This document shows, one piece after another, positions 45,901 through 57,510 of a stretch of 64,000 bases of DNA. Each line of letters begins with the position of its first letter. Position 1 is the first letter of the stretch. Below the pieces are notes generated by a model. It saw only the letters and a list, made by a program, of their open reading frames with translations, was not told the DNA's origin and ran no database searches. Where the stretch lies: positions 85,023,501 through 85,087,500 of the forward strand of contig JAZBRS010000057.1 in assembly GCA_037176725.1 (NCBI GenBank), in the 5' to 3' direction. Made by a program: the position numbers and the translations under genes. This stretch comes from Posidonia oceanica (Eukaryota; Streptophyta; Magnoliopsida; Alismatales; Posidoniaceae).

Positions 45901-48680
45901 GTTCCAGTCCGCGTCGACCTCCGCCAATCGCCGTCAGACCTCCGTCAGCGTCAGGAGCACCTCTTCCGATCGTCCACGCCTCCACAGCCTCCCTGTGCCG
46001 GCGGTCGCGAGCTCTGGTAGCTCACTACTACAGTGCTCGTCTCCGCCGGCCATTACTGTGCATTTATTTTCGCATTAGTATAGTTTTTCGGTGAATATTG
46101 CATGCTTAGCCTAAGTTCTTTCATTTTTGCATTCTGGTCCTTCTATCATTTAAGTTGCTATGTTTTTTATTTAAAACCATGCTAAATTGCTCTGAATGTC
46201 TGTGTTTTTCAATATTTTCTTTTCAGTCCTTTTACTGTGCTGTTTAGTTATAAAATTTTATGCATCAGCCCCTCTGTTTTCAATATTTGCACATAGGTCC
46301 TGCAGTAGTTCATTTAATTTAAATGCATTAATTTTACCATATCATATTGCATTCTGGCCCCTTGCATGTTTCTAATTTTGCATTTCGGTCCATGCACTGT
46401 AGAAACTTAGGTTTTATTTTTGATTTTTGCATGCTGCATTGCATGTTTTGCCTCCTGGTTTTGCATTTTTGCATCTAGGTCCATTTTAAATGTACAGTAA
46501 TCATTTTGCATGCATTTTTGCTTATTGCATTGCATTTTCAACCCTGTTTTTCCAAAAAATTGCACATCAGTCCTGTCTTCTGATTTCAGAGCATGTTTAC
46601 CATACAAAATTGCATATTTGACCCTTGCATGATTCAAAAATCACACATAGGTCCTTGCATCCTTTAAAAACCATGTAAAAAGACTGTTTTGCCCCTAAAG
46701 TTGCATCTTAGCTCCTATGCTTACGAAAGTGCATGTAGACCCTCCACTTGCATCCCCGGACTCCCCAGAACCCTGTTTTCTAGAAAATTTGCACTTTAGA
46801 CCCTAGTTTTTTCCAAAATTGCACTCTGACTTCTTTTGTTTTCAAAACTTCTTCCAATGCATGCCCTCTTTTCAAAATAACTTTCTGAGCCCAATCTTTT
46901 GCAAAATAAAGCCCTGCCCTCTCCTGTTTTCAAAACCCTCCTTTGTGGACCCCATCCTTTGTGAAAACTTGCATTTAGCCCCTTCTCTTTTTCAAAAATG
47001 CTTTTGAACTCCTGTCTTTTCCAAATTTTTCCTTTCTTGCCTCTTCTTGCTTTTGCATGCATCCTGCATTCATCTAGTCTTGCATTTTAGCATCCTTTTG
47101 CACACACTAAGCACCTTTAGCTCCCCTTCACTTGGGAGGACCTTTTGCACACCCCCAGGACCTCCTGAACACCTAGATCTGCTCTTCTCCTTTTTTCTGG
47201 CCCTCCTGCCTTGAAGCGGCGATATCTTCCAATCCGGCCGTTGGATCTTCTCAAGTAAGCTGCCCAGGCGACCGCAGCGAAGCGCTCTTCAGCATGGACT
47301 AGACAGATCTCAGATCAGGCTCCCGGATTTCCAGGTATGTCCTCCTGAGCCCTTGCATTGCATTCATTTGCATGCCATTTGCATAGTTTTTCTCGTTTTC
47401 GATTTCTGTCTCTTTGAGCATGTAGAATAGGGCCTCCTCTTCTTGTCTATCAATTCAGATCCCCGTTTCGCGTACTCTTGGGTGTTTTGTGTTGAGTTTT
47501 CCCTGGATTTACCACTTAATGTGACTTTTTCCCCTTTTTCCACGATCCGATCGCATCGCAAGCTTTGGGCAGCGTGCGAGACACACCGTGGAACGGTTTA
47601 GCGGGAAACGGTCACAAAAGAGTGGTAATCCCTCCGTTTGCTCACCCTCCCCTTTGTAGGTCTTCACACCTACTCTGTGTGGCCCCGAACAGCGCCTGTT
47701 CTCACACATGCGTTGTTCTACTTCTCCTTTACTGCTTCTAATCTTTTCCTTGCATTTGCATTCGCACGGCTTTTTCCGAGGTTTTACCTCGCTGCTTTTG
47801 GCACCGTTTTGCGTGCCCGCTCTCGTTTTGGCACCGTTTTGCATGCCTGCTTTGTCTTTCGCGTCGTTTTGCGCGCTCGCCCTGTTTTTGGCACAGTTTT
47901 GCATGCCCGTCATCGTCTTTTGCACCGATTTGAGTGTCGCCTTGCTTTCTCGCCCGTTTTGCGTGCCGATCTTGTCTTTTTGCACCGTTTTGCGCGCTTT
48001 CTTGTTTTTCACCTCGTTTTGCGTATTTTACGCTGCTTTCTTTTGCATGTCGATTGCATTGCATGGTTTTGCCGTTGTTTTGCTTTTTCGCTTGCATTTG
48101 CATATAGGGCTGTGATGCTTACTGCCTGGAGTTCTCACAAGCCAGGTTTCGCCCGGTTCGGAACACAGACAGCGTAGCTGAGCACTTAGACAGCACGTTT
48201 ACTTCCTTGCTTTGCATCCCTCCACTTAGAGCACACCTTGAGCATTCATTTAGGCATTTATAGGCACATAGGCATTCAATCCTGCATTTCTCCGCGTATG
48301 CGTGCGTAAGCCTAGAAAGACCGATTCTCGGGCGTGTCGGGGGTGCCTAACACCTTCCCCGCACGTAACAGGAGTCCTTGCCCTGTCTTTTGGCCCGCAA
48401 TGACCATACTGCCCTTATCCTAGGCTAGAGTCATCCCTTTTGCATGCATTTGCATTTGTTTTCCCTTGCATTGCTTTGCTTTGCATTTCTTGCTTGGTTT
48501 TGCGTGTTAATTCACGCATTTCCCCCGGTTTTCCTTGTCTCCCGTTAATGGACATGGTGGTGACTCTGATTTGTCTTATCTTTCTCTTTTCTCCTCGATT
48601 TTAAGTGTTTTCGAGTCGAGCCTCTTCCTCGGATCCAATCGCCGCTAATAGCGAGCCTGATTCCGATCGGGATTGCTACA
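42907..48680 (+). mobile_element. Element A 3' LTR (5,774 bases)
   Basis: Near-identical to 20278-26054 section by section, with scattered substitutions and a few one- to several-base indels. The PBS-like motif at 48558 is TGGTGACTCTG here and TGGCGACTCTG in the 5' copy. The frame 44761-45546 is open here but broken in the 5' LTR (TAG near 22597), which argues against a protein. Confidence 0.95.
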
Positions 48681-48685
48681 CTTAC
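48681..48685. repeat. Target-site duplication of element A, right copy
   Basis: CTTAC is identical to 20273-20277. Confidence 0.95.
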
Positions 48686-48878
48686 ATTGCCTTTACTTGC
48701 TTTATTTATGCATTATACATGCCTAAATACTTGCTTGTCGCATTATACATGCCTTTTGAGTGGTGAATGCTTTGTTTTACACAGTCGTTGTGCCACCCCA
48801 CACGCACATGCCATGTATACCTGCTTTTTGACATGATGAGTGTTTTTCTTTTCACTATCATGTCCACTACACCAACTT
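48686..48878 (+). mobile_element. Element C leader, right part
   Basis: The leader of C resumes (ATTGCCTTTACTTGC) and matches the leader of F around 11440-11610 (GTGGTGAATGCTT, CACATGCCATG, then a C-rich CACT..CAT stretch). It is interrupted again by element D; AACTT (48874-48878) is the expected target duplication of D, with the partner outside the window. Confidence 0.75.
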
Positions 48879-50439
48879 TGAGCGCCCGATCCTACGACGT
48901 CTCCGAACCCACACGGGTGACCCGAAGAAAGGAGAAGTGGAGCATCACGGATGCGACTGCGAAGTCGAAAAACAAAAAGAGAAAACAAAAGGAGTCGCCA
49001 TCGTGTCTATTAAATCGGGAGACAAGGAAAATCGGAGAAATGCATAAAAACACGCAAAACCACACAAAAAGATGCAATGCAATGCTCATGCCATGCAAGG
49101 AAGATGTCTCGTGCCAAGGACGAGGGCAAAACTTTCATTACGAGTCCAGAGAAAGGGTAAGGACTCCTGCTACGTGCAGGGAAGGTGTTAGGCACCCCTG
49201 ACACGCCCAAGGAGCGGTCTTTCTTGGCTATTCTCGCTCGCATTTGCAGGATTTCAGCCATGATTGCCTAGCCACACGTCCAAGGGACGAGGAATGCAGT
49301 GCCTTGCTGTGCTTGCTAAAATGTGTGCTTAAATGCCTAAGTGCCATGCTCTAAGTGCTCTAAGTCCTGTAATGCATGGGGGAAAGTAAACGTGCAATCT
49401 ATGTGCTCAGTAGCGCTGTCTGTGTTCCGAACCGGGCGAACCCTGGTTCGTGAGAACTCCAGGCAGTAAGCATCACTGCTCTAATGCAAATGCAGGTGAT
49501 AAAACAAAGCGCCAGTAAAACCACACAATGTAGGGGTACGACAAGTAAAGGGGAAAGCAAATCCAAGCAGAAAACAAGCGATGCAAGCACGAAAGTAAAA
49601 CATCGGGAAAAGCCACGTAATGCAGATGTGAAAACATGCAAAGGGGAAATAAAACAAGTCGGTAAGTAGGCGATGCAAGCGCGAAAGCAAAACATCGATT
49701 AAAACCACGCAATGCAGGGGTATGACAAGCAAAGGGGAAGATTAGACGACATGACGGGTGTCAACCGGGCAGTTAGGGCTGCCAGCCTGGATGCAAAGGA
49801 GAGACAAGCGATGTGAGTGTGAAACAAACATCGGTTAAGGACCACACAATGTAGGTGTGAAGACCTGTAGAGGGGAAAGAAAGCAAATGGAGGGATCACC
49901 ACTATCCTGTGACTGTTTCCCACTAAACCGTCCCACGATATGTCTTGCACGCTACCCAAAGCTTGCAATGCGATCGGATCATGGAAAAAGGGGAAGAAGA
50001 CCGCAATCAGTAGTGAATCTGAGGGAAAACTCAACCCAAAAACACTAGGAAGACGCGAAAAGAGGGAGTAGAGTAGATAGGCAAAAGGGGAGGCCCTAAT
50101 CTACATGCGCGAAAAACGAGGTACGGAAAACAATGCATGCGATGCAAGTGATATGCGACAAAGTGCTATGCAGTGGTTCAGAAGGACTTACCTTAGAGAT
50201 CTAAGGCCTGATCTGAGATAATCTTGGTCAGCAAGAAAGTCCGCTCTGCTAGGATGATCCGGGTAGCTTGGTTGCGTAGATCCGACTATCCGATCGGCAA
50301 TTATCCAGGCTTCAAGGTAGAAGGCCCAAAGGCCAAGGAGAGGAAGGGATCTAAGTGCAAAAAGGTCCTAGGGGTGTGCAGAACAGGGCCTCCCACATGC
50401 ATGGGAGCTAAGGGTGCTCAAAAGTGTGCTAAGATGCTA

Positions 50440-51930
50440 AGTGCAGAGATGTATGGGTGCAATGCATGTAAAAGTGCAAGAAAAGGACCTATGTGCAAAT
50501 AGAGAAAAGTGCAGGGGCTTATGCACAAATTAACCCTAAATGTGTGCAAAAGAGTGCAAATGTATGCAAGAATGCTAATGCAGAGATGCATGGGCTAAAT
50601 GCAATGTTAATTAGGATGAATGTATGCAAAAATGCAAGAAAAAGATCTAAATACAATTTTCAAAAAACTTATGGGCTAAGATGCAAAAAACCAAAAACAA
50701 GCACAAATCCCAAAAGAAAATCTACAGGGGAGTCTCATGCAACTTTGGAAAAGTTTGGAAAGGAAAAAACAAAGCTAAGAAGCACTTAAAAATCACAAAA
50801 GATGGTCCCAGCGACCCGTGTGCAATTTTCAGGAAAACCAGGACTAAATAGCAAATCCTGAAAGAAAACAGGCATGCACAGCCACAACAATGTTCAAAAA
50901 CTGGGTGCAACCTAAATAGGCTCTAGGTTTGAAAGCAAAGCCAAGAGAAAACCACATGGAAGCAAAATAACATTGGAAGGACCTACATGCAAGCTTTTAA
51001 AAAGCTAAAGGCCTAACTACAAGAAAAACAGAAAACCTGAGGGGCACTTTGAAACTCAGAAGGACCAGGATGCAAAAAATAAAAGCCTCTAGACCAAACA
51101 AAAAGTCCAAAAAATATGCAAACACATGCCACAGTTCATGTACAGAGGACCTAAGTGTGATTAAAACAAAATTCAGGACTAAAATGCAAGTCCAAAAAGA
51201 AAATCCAAACCTCCTGTAAAGTAAAAGAAGGACCAAACTGCAAATAGGAAAAACCAAAGGGCTGAAATGCAAAGCCAGGAAAACCACACAGACACAGCAA
51301 TTCAAACAGGGGAGACCTCTGTGCAATAAAAATAAAACATGGGGCTTTTCTGCAAAAAGGAAACACATGCATTCCACAGCACAGAGGGACCCAGATGCAA
51401 ATAAAATAAGGCCAAGGCTTTAGAGAAAAAGATGCAAAGCACAGTGAGCCACAAGAGGATCAAAATGCAAATAAAATGAATATCTGGGTTTTTCTGCAAT
51501 TTTATAAGATAAGAAAAAGGAAAATGGATGAAGGATGCATGCTTTGTGGACCTAGATGCAATAATCTAAAACTAAGGTAGTTTCATGCAATGCAATATGA
51601 TAAGAAGAGAAAATTAAATGGAAAATGAACTGTGGAGGATCTAAATGCAAATATGGGTAAATGCAAGGGTCTGGATGCAAATGGCCGAAAAACTACAGCA
51701 TTTAGAGGGACCAGAAGGCAAATAAACAAAGCAGTAGCACTTTTTATTAATGCTATATATAGTTAACTTAGAGATTAAATGAAACATTAACTGAAAAAGA
51801 ACTAAATTACAGATATAATAAACACTGAGGGCTAAGCTGCAAATAAACCAAATAAACACATGCTAACTTAAGAACAGAGGATCTAAACGCAAATAAACAG
51901 AAGATGAGGGGCCAGACAGCAATATGGCAT
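50440..51930 (-). repeat. Dispersed AGGACC...TGCAA motif array, LTR of D
   Basis: On the plus strand, words such as AGGACCTANRTGCAAA recur every 30-70 bases (near 50484, 50980, 51240, 51390, 51640 and 51865). They are the reverse complement of the TTGCA..GGTCCT motif of A and B. Confidence 0.6.
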
Positions 51931-53779
51931 GGATTTAAAATGAAAATAAAACAGCTAACTATATACAAGCACAGTAAAATAAATAAATAAAGGATCGGCA
52001 TGTAAATAACAAAAACTAACGTATTTAACCGTAATGTAAATGAAACGAATGAAAAAAAAAAAAAAAAAGACGCTACAGTAACATGCAACGCAGAAGCGGC
52101 GGAGCTCTGCATGAGCCGGCGATGCTACCAGAGAAGACGACGAAGTCCGGCGACTTCAGGAGGGAAGCACAGGCAACAGAAAGCTAAAGTAAAAGGCTTG
52201 GAAGCAAGAGGGGGTTTAGGCGAACCTCCCGGGAGAAGAATTTACCTATGGTGCTGTCCGAAGCGGGCTGACAACGCGAGGATGATCAGAGCTCTGAGAC
52301 AGAAGTGGAGGACATTGCTGGAGCGGCCACGGAGCTTGGCGGAGGCTTCGGCGTGCTCGTGGGATCAACGCGGAGCTTCCTGGACGGAGAGGGAGTGGCT
52401 GTGTTGCGCCGAGCCCGGAGGTGGTCTCAGCACTGGAACAGTGGGTGCAGAGGGGTCGTCCGAAGGCTATGGAGCTCTGGAAGGGCTGGGGAGGCTTGGG
52501 ATCGCTCGAGCGGACTCACAGGATGCTCTCGGTGCTCTCAGAAGTGGGTGTGGTGGTTTGCAACGGTGGGAATTTTTCTAGTTTTGTTTGGGTGTCTTGG
52601 GTTTGAAACTTGCTCACAGGATGCACAGAGGTTGCGCAGGCAATTGGGGGCTATTGGGCGCGAGAGGGGGAGTGGCTCGAGGTCTGGAAGGGTGGCAGAG
52701 GCTTGAGCAACGAAGTCGTTGCTCAAATCGAAGATTCTGGGCCAATTCAAGGCTGTGGCAGTCTCAGCTGGTGAGGGTGAAGGCCGAACGGTGGTGACGC
52801 AGGCTGGAGGGCTTGCTGTGACCGTTGAGAGAGGGGCTAGGATTGAGGCTGGCCACAGAAGTCTTGAGGGCATCAGGAGGGAGTTAATGGAGTTGGACTG
52901 GGATGAATTATGAGCTGGAAGAGGTCTGAAATGAGCTGCGGGTTTGCTGGGGGCTTGGGTCCGGTCTGGGGGAGAGGTGGTGTTGGTCTAGATCCGTGGG
53001 ATAAGGGGTTTAGGTGCTGGTTTTGCTTGGTTTTTGGGTGAGCTGTAGATGTTGGTTCTGGTTTTTGGGTGAGCTATAGGTGTTGGTTCTGTAGGTGGTT
53101 TGGGTGTTAGAGGAGGGTTTGGGTTTGCTGGTGAGGTTGGGATTGGGTGAGTTGGGTTCGGTCTAGTTCGGTTTGAGGGAGAGGAGAGGTTGGATGCAGA
53201 GGAGGTTGGCTGCTGGCTTTTGAGGAAGATTGGGCGGGAGAGGGAAGGAGTGAAAAAAGAAAAAGAAAAAGGAGGAGATCATGGTGGGCTTGGGCCGGCT
53301 GAAGAAGAGGAGTGGAAAAGAGAAAAAAGAAAGGAAAAAAGAAGAAGAAGAAGAAGAAGAAGAAGGAGAAGGAGAAAATAAAGAAAAAAGGGTTTAGTGG
53401 GCCTTAGGCTTGATTAGGATTTTTGCTTTGTTTTTAATTATATTAGGTTTGATTTAGTTTAAATAGATTTGGTTGTTGATTGTTTAAATTGATTAAATTC
53501 AAGTTGAAATTGATTTTGTGCTTTAAATGGGTTTTAGGATTTCTCAAAATGGGGTTTAGGGGTTTAGTTTGTTTTTTAATGAGTTCGGATGTGTAACTTT
53601 GGTTGGTTTTAAATTTAAATGAGTTTTGATTTGTTTAAGTGGGTTTTGACTTTAATTGTTAAGTTCAAATTGGTTTTAGTTTTTTAATTAGGTTTGAAGA
53701 TGGGTTTTGCATTTTAAGTGGGCTTGGGGCTTTTATTAGATTCAATTGGGTTGTAATTGTGATTTGAATTTGCAAGGAT

Positions 53780-54100
53780 TGGATTTAGGTTTTAGGGTTT
53801 TGAGTTTATTAGGGTCTTGATTGGATTAGGGTTTAGGGTGGTTTTGGGTTTTGATGTAGATTAGGGTTTAGGGTTTTAGGGTTTTGGGTTTAGATGTTGG
53901 AGTGGATTAGGGTTTTGGGTTTAGTGTTTAGGAGTGGATTAGGGCTCAGGGTTTAGATGTTGAGGGTTGTAGGGTTTAGGGTTTAGGGTTTTGGGTTTCG
54001 ATGTTGTAGGGTTTAGGGTTTAGGGTTTAAATGTTGAGAGTTGTAGGGTTTAGGGTTTTGGGTTTAGATGTTGTAGGATTGAGGGTTTAGGGTTTAATAT
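53780..54100. repeat. Telomere-like TTTAGGG repeats inside the LTR of D
   Basis: TTTAGGG occurs many times, often in tandem pairs (GGGTTTAGGGTTTAGGG), within larger units of about 35-60 bases that also hold TTTTGGGTTTAGATGTTG and GTAGGGTTTAGGG. The units lie inside the LTR and not at a chromosome end. Confidence 0.85.
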
Positions 54101-54711
54101 GGTTGTGGAAATGAGAGAAAGAAAGGAAGAAGGAAATAAAGAAGGAGAAGAAAGGAGGAAAAGAGTTTAAAGATTAAATAAGCATGGGATAGGATAAAAA
54201 TAAAATAAAATAAGGATAAAATAGAGGGAAAAGAGGAGAATAAGGTGGGCCCATTGGGGAGCAAGAAAAGAGGAAAAAGGGGGAGGAAAAGAAGGAGGAT
54301 AAGGAGGAGAGAGAAAAGAATAATCAAGAGAGAGAAAAAGGATAATCTGGAGAGAGAAAAGGATAATTAGAAGAGAAAGAAGGTAAAAGGCTTGGGTTTG
54401 GAGGGGGTTTTGTGTGTGTGTGACCTAGGGCTTCTAGGGTTTGACCTAGGGTTTAACCTAGGGTTTTCTAAGGTTTTAAATGAGATGTTTGGAGGGTTTT
54501 TGGAAGGCTCAGGGTTTGAGGTTTAAGGAGGGTTTGGGTTTGGTTTGAATGTTTGGTTATAGGGAATGATATTGGTCTTGGAATGGGAGAGGATTTAGGG
54601 TTGAAGGAGGGTGAGCTTCCAGACCTCTGAACCAGTTCCAGAGTGCTTCCAGAGTGTCCCCAGAGTGTCCCCAGCCAGCTGAGACCCCTTGGCTAAAGTG
54701 GGGTGTCTACA

Positions 54712-54777
54712 GATGCCCCTTCCTGAGTGAGGTCAAGGGAACCGAGGCCGCTGCTCAAAGCTAACAAGACACCCCAC
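54712..54777 (-). promoter_or_regulatory. Pre-PPT stem and polypurine tract, element D
   Basis: On the minus strand AGGAAGGGGCATC precedes the LTR (plus 54712-54724). The plus-strand GACACCCCAC (54768-54777) is complementary to GTGGGGTGTC in the LTR start (54698-54707) over 10 bases. Confidence 0.85.
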
Positions 54778-55529
54778 CCGAACCAGCGGACGCGAAGTAT
54801 GTAGGCGTGGGCACTATCCTGACAGATGCGCCAGAAGTCATGACCCATCACCGAAATGCAAATGCAAATGCAGATGCGAATGCAGATGTAAATGCTGATG
54901 CAATGCTGATATGCTGTTGTTGTTAATGTTGATGTTGGACCAATATGCAATTATGCATATTGATACTATGCATGAGGGGATGCTATGTTGATGCATAATG
55001 GTATGTTGCTGATGTTAAAGTTGATGTTGAACCAATATGCAATTATGGTGCGCCACGTCGGGCTTCGCTAGGGGAGGCGTGAGCGATGCATGCATGTGAT
55101 GCGAATTGCGACCCCGCTGGGGGAAGACATGCGGCGATTGCGTGCATGATGCTGATGCTGCTATCTAGCATGCAGTGCTGATGCAATGGATGATGAGTTG
55201 ACGGACTCATCATCGGATAGTTAGGGTTATCAGCCCAAGGAGTTGACGGACTCTTTGCCAGATAGTTGGGGCTATCAACCCAAGTAAAACGACGCCAGAC
55301 AGGGTGACGGGTGTCATCTAGGCAGTTTGGGCTACCAGCCCAGAGAAGGAAAGGGGAGCTTGTCCTCGCCTGAGGAAGCAAGCAGACGACCAGAGCGGCG
55401 CAGGACAAAAGGGACAAGAATTCCCACGCGAAAGGAAAGGGGCATCTTTTCTGCTGAAAAAGCAAGCAAGAAAAGGAGACGCACGATAGATGATAGGTTT
55501 CAGACCTACCGACGGCAAGGGAGGCCAGA
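54778..55529 (-). mobile_element. Element D non-coding region next to the PPT
   Basis: Non-coding, rich in GATGC words (54850-55190). Two units of the 48-49-base hairpin repeat occur at 55192-55290 in reverse orientation; the first stem, at 55192-55211, is GATGAGT/ACTCATC. The 166-residue minus-strand frame here is not conserved in A. Confidence 0.7.
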
Positions 55530-56880
55530 GATGATAAGTGCAAGCCTTATCAAGACCGAACGACGAGGAACGATAGGTGCAAGCCTTATCAGGACCAGGA
55601 AGAGGCAAGAAGAGGTCAGGAATGATAAGTGCAAGCCTTATCAAGACCGGACCGCCAGGAATGATAGGTGCAAGCCCTATCAAGACCAGGAAGAGGTCAG
55701 GAATGATAAGTGCAAGCCTTATCAAGACCAGACCGCCAGGAATGATAGGTGCATGCCCTATCAAGACCAGGAAGAGGTCAGGAATGATAAGTACAAGCCT
55801 TATCAAGACCGGACCACCAGGAATGATAGGTGCAAGCCCTGTCAAGACCAGGAAGAGACAGGAAGAGGTCAGGAATGATAAGTGCAAGCCTTATCAAGAC
55901 CGGACCGCCAGGAATGATAGGTGTAAGCCCTATCAGGACCAGGAAGAGGTCAGAAATGATAAGTGCAAGCCTTATCAAGACCGGACCGCCAGGAATGATA
56001 GGTGCAAGCCCTATCAAGACCAGGAAGAGGCAAGAAGAGGTCAGGAATGATAAGTGCAAGCCTTATCAAGACCAGACCGCTAGGAATGATAGGTGCAAGC
56101 CCTATCAAGACTAGGAAGAGGTCAGGAATGATAAGTGCAAGCCTTATCAAGACCGAACCGCCAGGAATGATTGTGCAAGCCCTATCAAGACCAGGAAGAG
56201 ACAGGAAGAGGTCAGGAATGATAAGTGCAAGCCTTATCAAGACCGGACCGCCAGGAATGATAGGTGCAAGCCCTATCAAGACCAGGAAGAGGCAAGAAGA
56301 GGTCAGGAATGATAAGTGCAAGCCTTATCAAGACCGGATTGCCAGGAATGATAGGTGCAAGCCCTATCAAGATCAAGAAGAGGCAGGAAGGGGTCAGGAA
56401 TGATAAGTGCAAGCCTTATCAAGACCGGACCGCTAGGAATGATAGGTGCAAGCCCTATCAAGACCAAGAAGAGGCAAGAAAAGGTCAGGAATGATAAGTG
56501 CAGGCCTTATCAAGACCGGACCGCCAGGAATGATAGGTGCGAGCCCTATCAAGACCAGGAAGAGGCAAGAAGAGGTCAGGAATGATAAGTGCAAGCCTTA
56601 TCAAGACTGGACCTCCAGGAATGATAGGTGCAAGCCCTATCAAGACCAGGAAGAGGCAAGAAGAGGTCATGAATGATAAGTGCAGGCCTTATCAAGACCG
56701 GACCGCCAGGAATGATAGGTGCAAGCCCTATCAAGACCAGGAAGAGGTCAGAAGAGGTCAGGAATGATAACTGCAAGCCTTTTCAAGACCAGATCGGTAG
56801 GAATGATAGGTGCAAGCCTTATCAAGAGGCAGGAAGAGGTCAGGAATGATAAGTGCAAGCCTTATCAAGACCGGACCGAA
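55530..56880 (-). repeat. 80-91-base hairpin tandem repeat, element D (about 15 copies)
   Basis: Each unit holds two hairpins with the same loop: GATAAG-TGCAAGC-CTTATC (for example 55624-55642) and GATAGG-TGCAAGC-CCTATC (for example 55663-55681), separated by AAGACCGGACCGCCAGGAAT and AAGACCAGGAAGAGG. Full units are 91 bases; shorter ones lack CAAGAAGAGGT. The overlapping long frames on both strands (55327-55878 and others) are periodic artefacts of the array. Confidence 0.93.
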
Positions 56881-57510
56881 AGAAACAGATGCAACGGGAG
56901 ATGGGATACCACAGGGCAGTAAAAAAAAGATTCCCCTGGTATCAAGGATGATACCAAGGGACAGCCAAAGTGCCCTTGGCATCGAAAAGCGATAGACATA
57001 GACAAAGCTGACGCGCTTGTCAAACGAGTAGTTAGGGCTACCAGCCTAGAGGAGATCCAGTCAGGAGCGCTTGGTGGCGTTGTCCGTGTTGTCAGTGCTA
57101 GTCTGCAGAGATTCTGGCATCCAAGTGGAACGTAGGGTCTTCTTGTAGCTTCCCTTGGTGCTGAGAGTGCTGGTAGTTGCTTCTGAGCTTGCGAGTCATT
57201 GGGATCCAAGAGTGCTTTCTCATGGTCCTCGAGGGGTGGGACCTGTGAAGCTGAAGCAGTATGTTGAGGATGTGATTGCGAGAGACCAGGCATGCATTAT
57301 GTTGTGGGAAGCAGACCAAACATACAAGCAAGTGGAACAGAACATCCTTGTATTCACAAAGTCTTGGTTACATGCCTATAACAGGCTGAACAGAGTACAA
57401 CAAGACTCAAAAAGGGATATGCAGACGTAGATGCCCTAGTCAGTCTGGGCCTTCTTCGACCTTCTGGTGTCAGGATATAGAGGCGCGCTAGGGGGGATCT
57501 CATTAATGGG
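56881..57510 (-). mobile_element. Element D region between repeat and extra ORF
   Basis: It contains the GGTATC hairpin in reverse (about 56932-56960) and a block with ATCCAAGAGTGCTTTC. No credible gene is visible. Confidence 0.55.

Larger units (their letters stand above)
20278..48680 (+). mobile_element. Element A, complete 28.4-kb Tat/Ogre-like retrotransposon
   Basis: Two long, near-identical LTRs (20278-26054 and 42907-48680), PBS, polypurine tract and a perfect 5-base target duplication define both ends exactly. The order is leader, gag, protease, RT, RNase H, second RNase H, integrase, A-rich tract, extra ORF, repeat-rich non-coding region. The second, archaeal-type RNase H is diagnostic of the Tat group. 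The internal region is about 16.9 kb. LTR differences are sparse by eye, so the insertion is young, yet the reading frames already carry stop codons. It is inserted in the leader of element C. Confidence 0.96.
48879..54711 (-). mobile_element. Element D 3' LTR (5.83 kb, minus strand)
   Basis: Read on the minus strand it begins TGTAGACACCCCAC at 54711, directly after a polypurine tract, and ends GGATCGGGCGCTCA at 48879. The conserved block is at 49157-49228 and the TGGCGACTC motif at 48992-49000. Section order mirrors the LTRs of A and B. Distinctive content: a roughly 100-base imperfect repeat with GCGATGCAAGCGCGAAAG (49480-49870), the motif array (50440-51930), a GAA run (53336-53375) and TTTAGGG-like repeats (53780-54100). 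Confidence 0.88.

Noticed and set aside
53780..54100. Chromosome end (telomere)
   Set aside because: TTTAGGG units are mixed with other sequence and flanked on both sides by LTR sequence, so this is interstitial.
55327..56922. Series of overlapping repetitive frames (GMIGASPIKTRK, NDRCKPYQDQEE) on both strands
   Set aside because: Artefact of the 91-base hairpin array; all frames change when a unit with an indel occurs and there is no non-repetitive coding sequence.
57155..57430. 91-codon plus-strand frame (MVLRVLVVASE...) as a host gene
   Set aside because: It is antisense to the D internal region, between repeat and extra ORF, has no recognisable domain and no equivalent in A.
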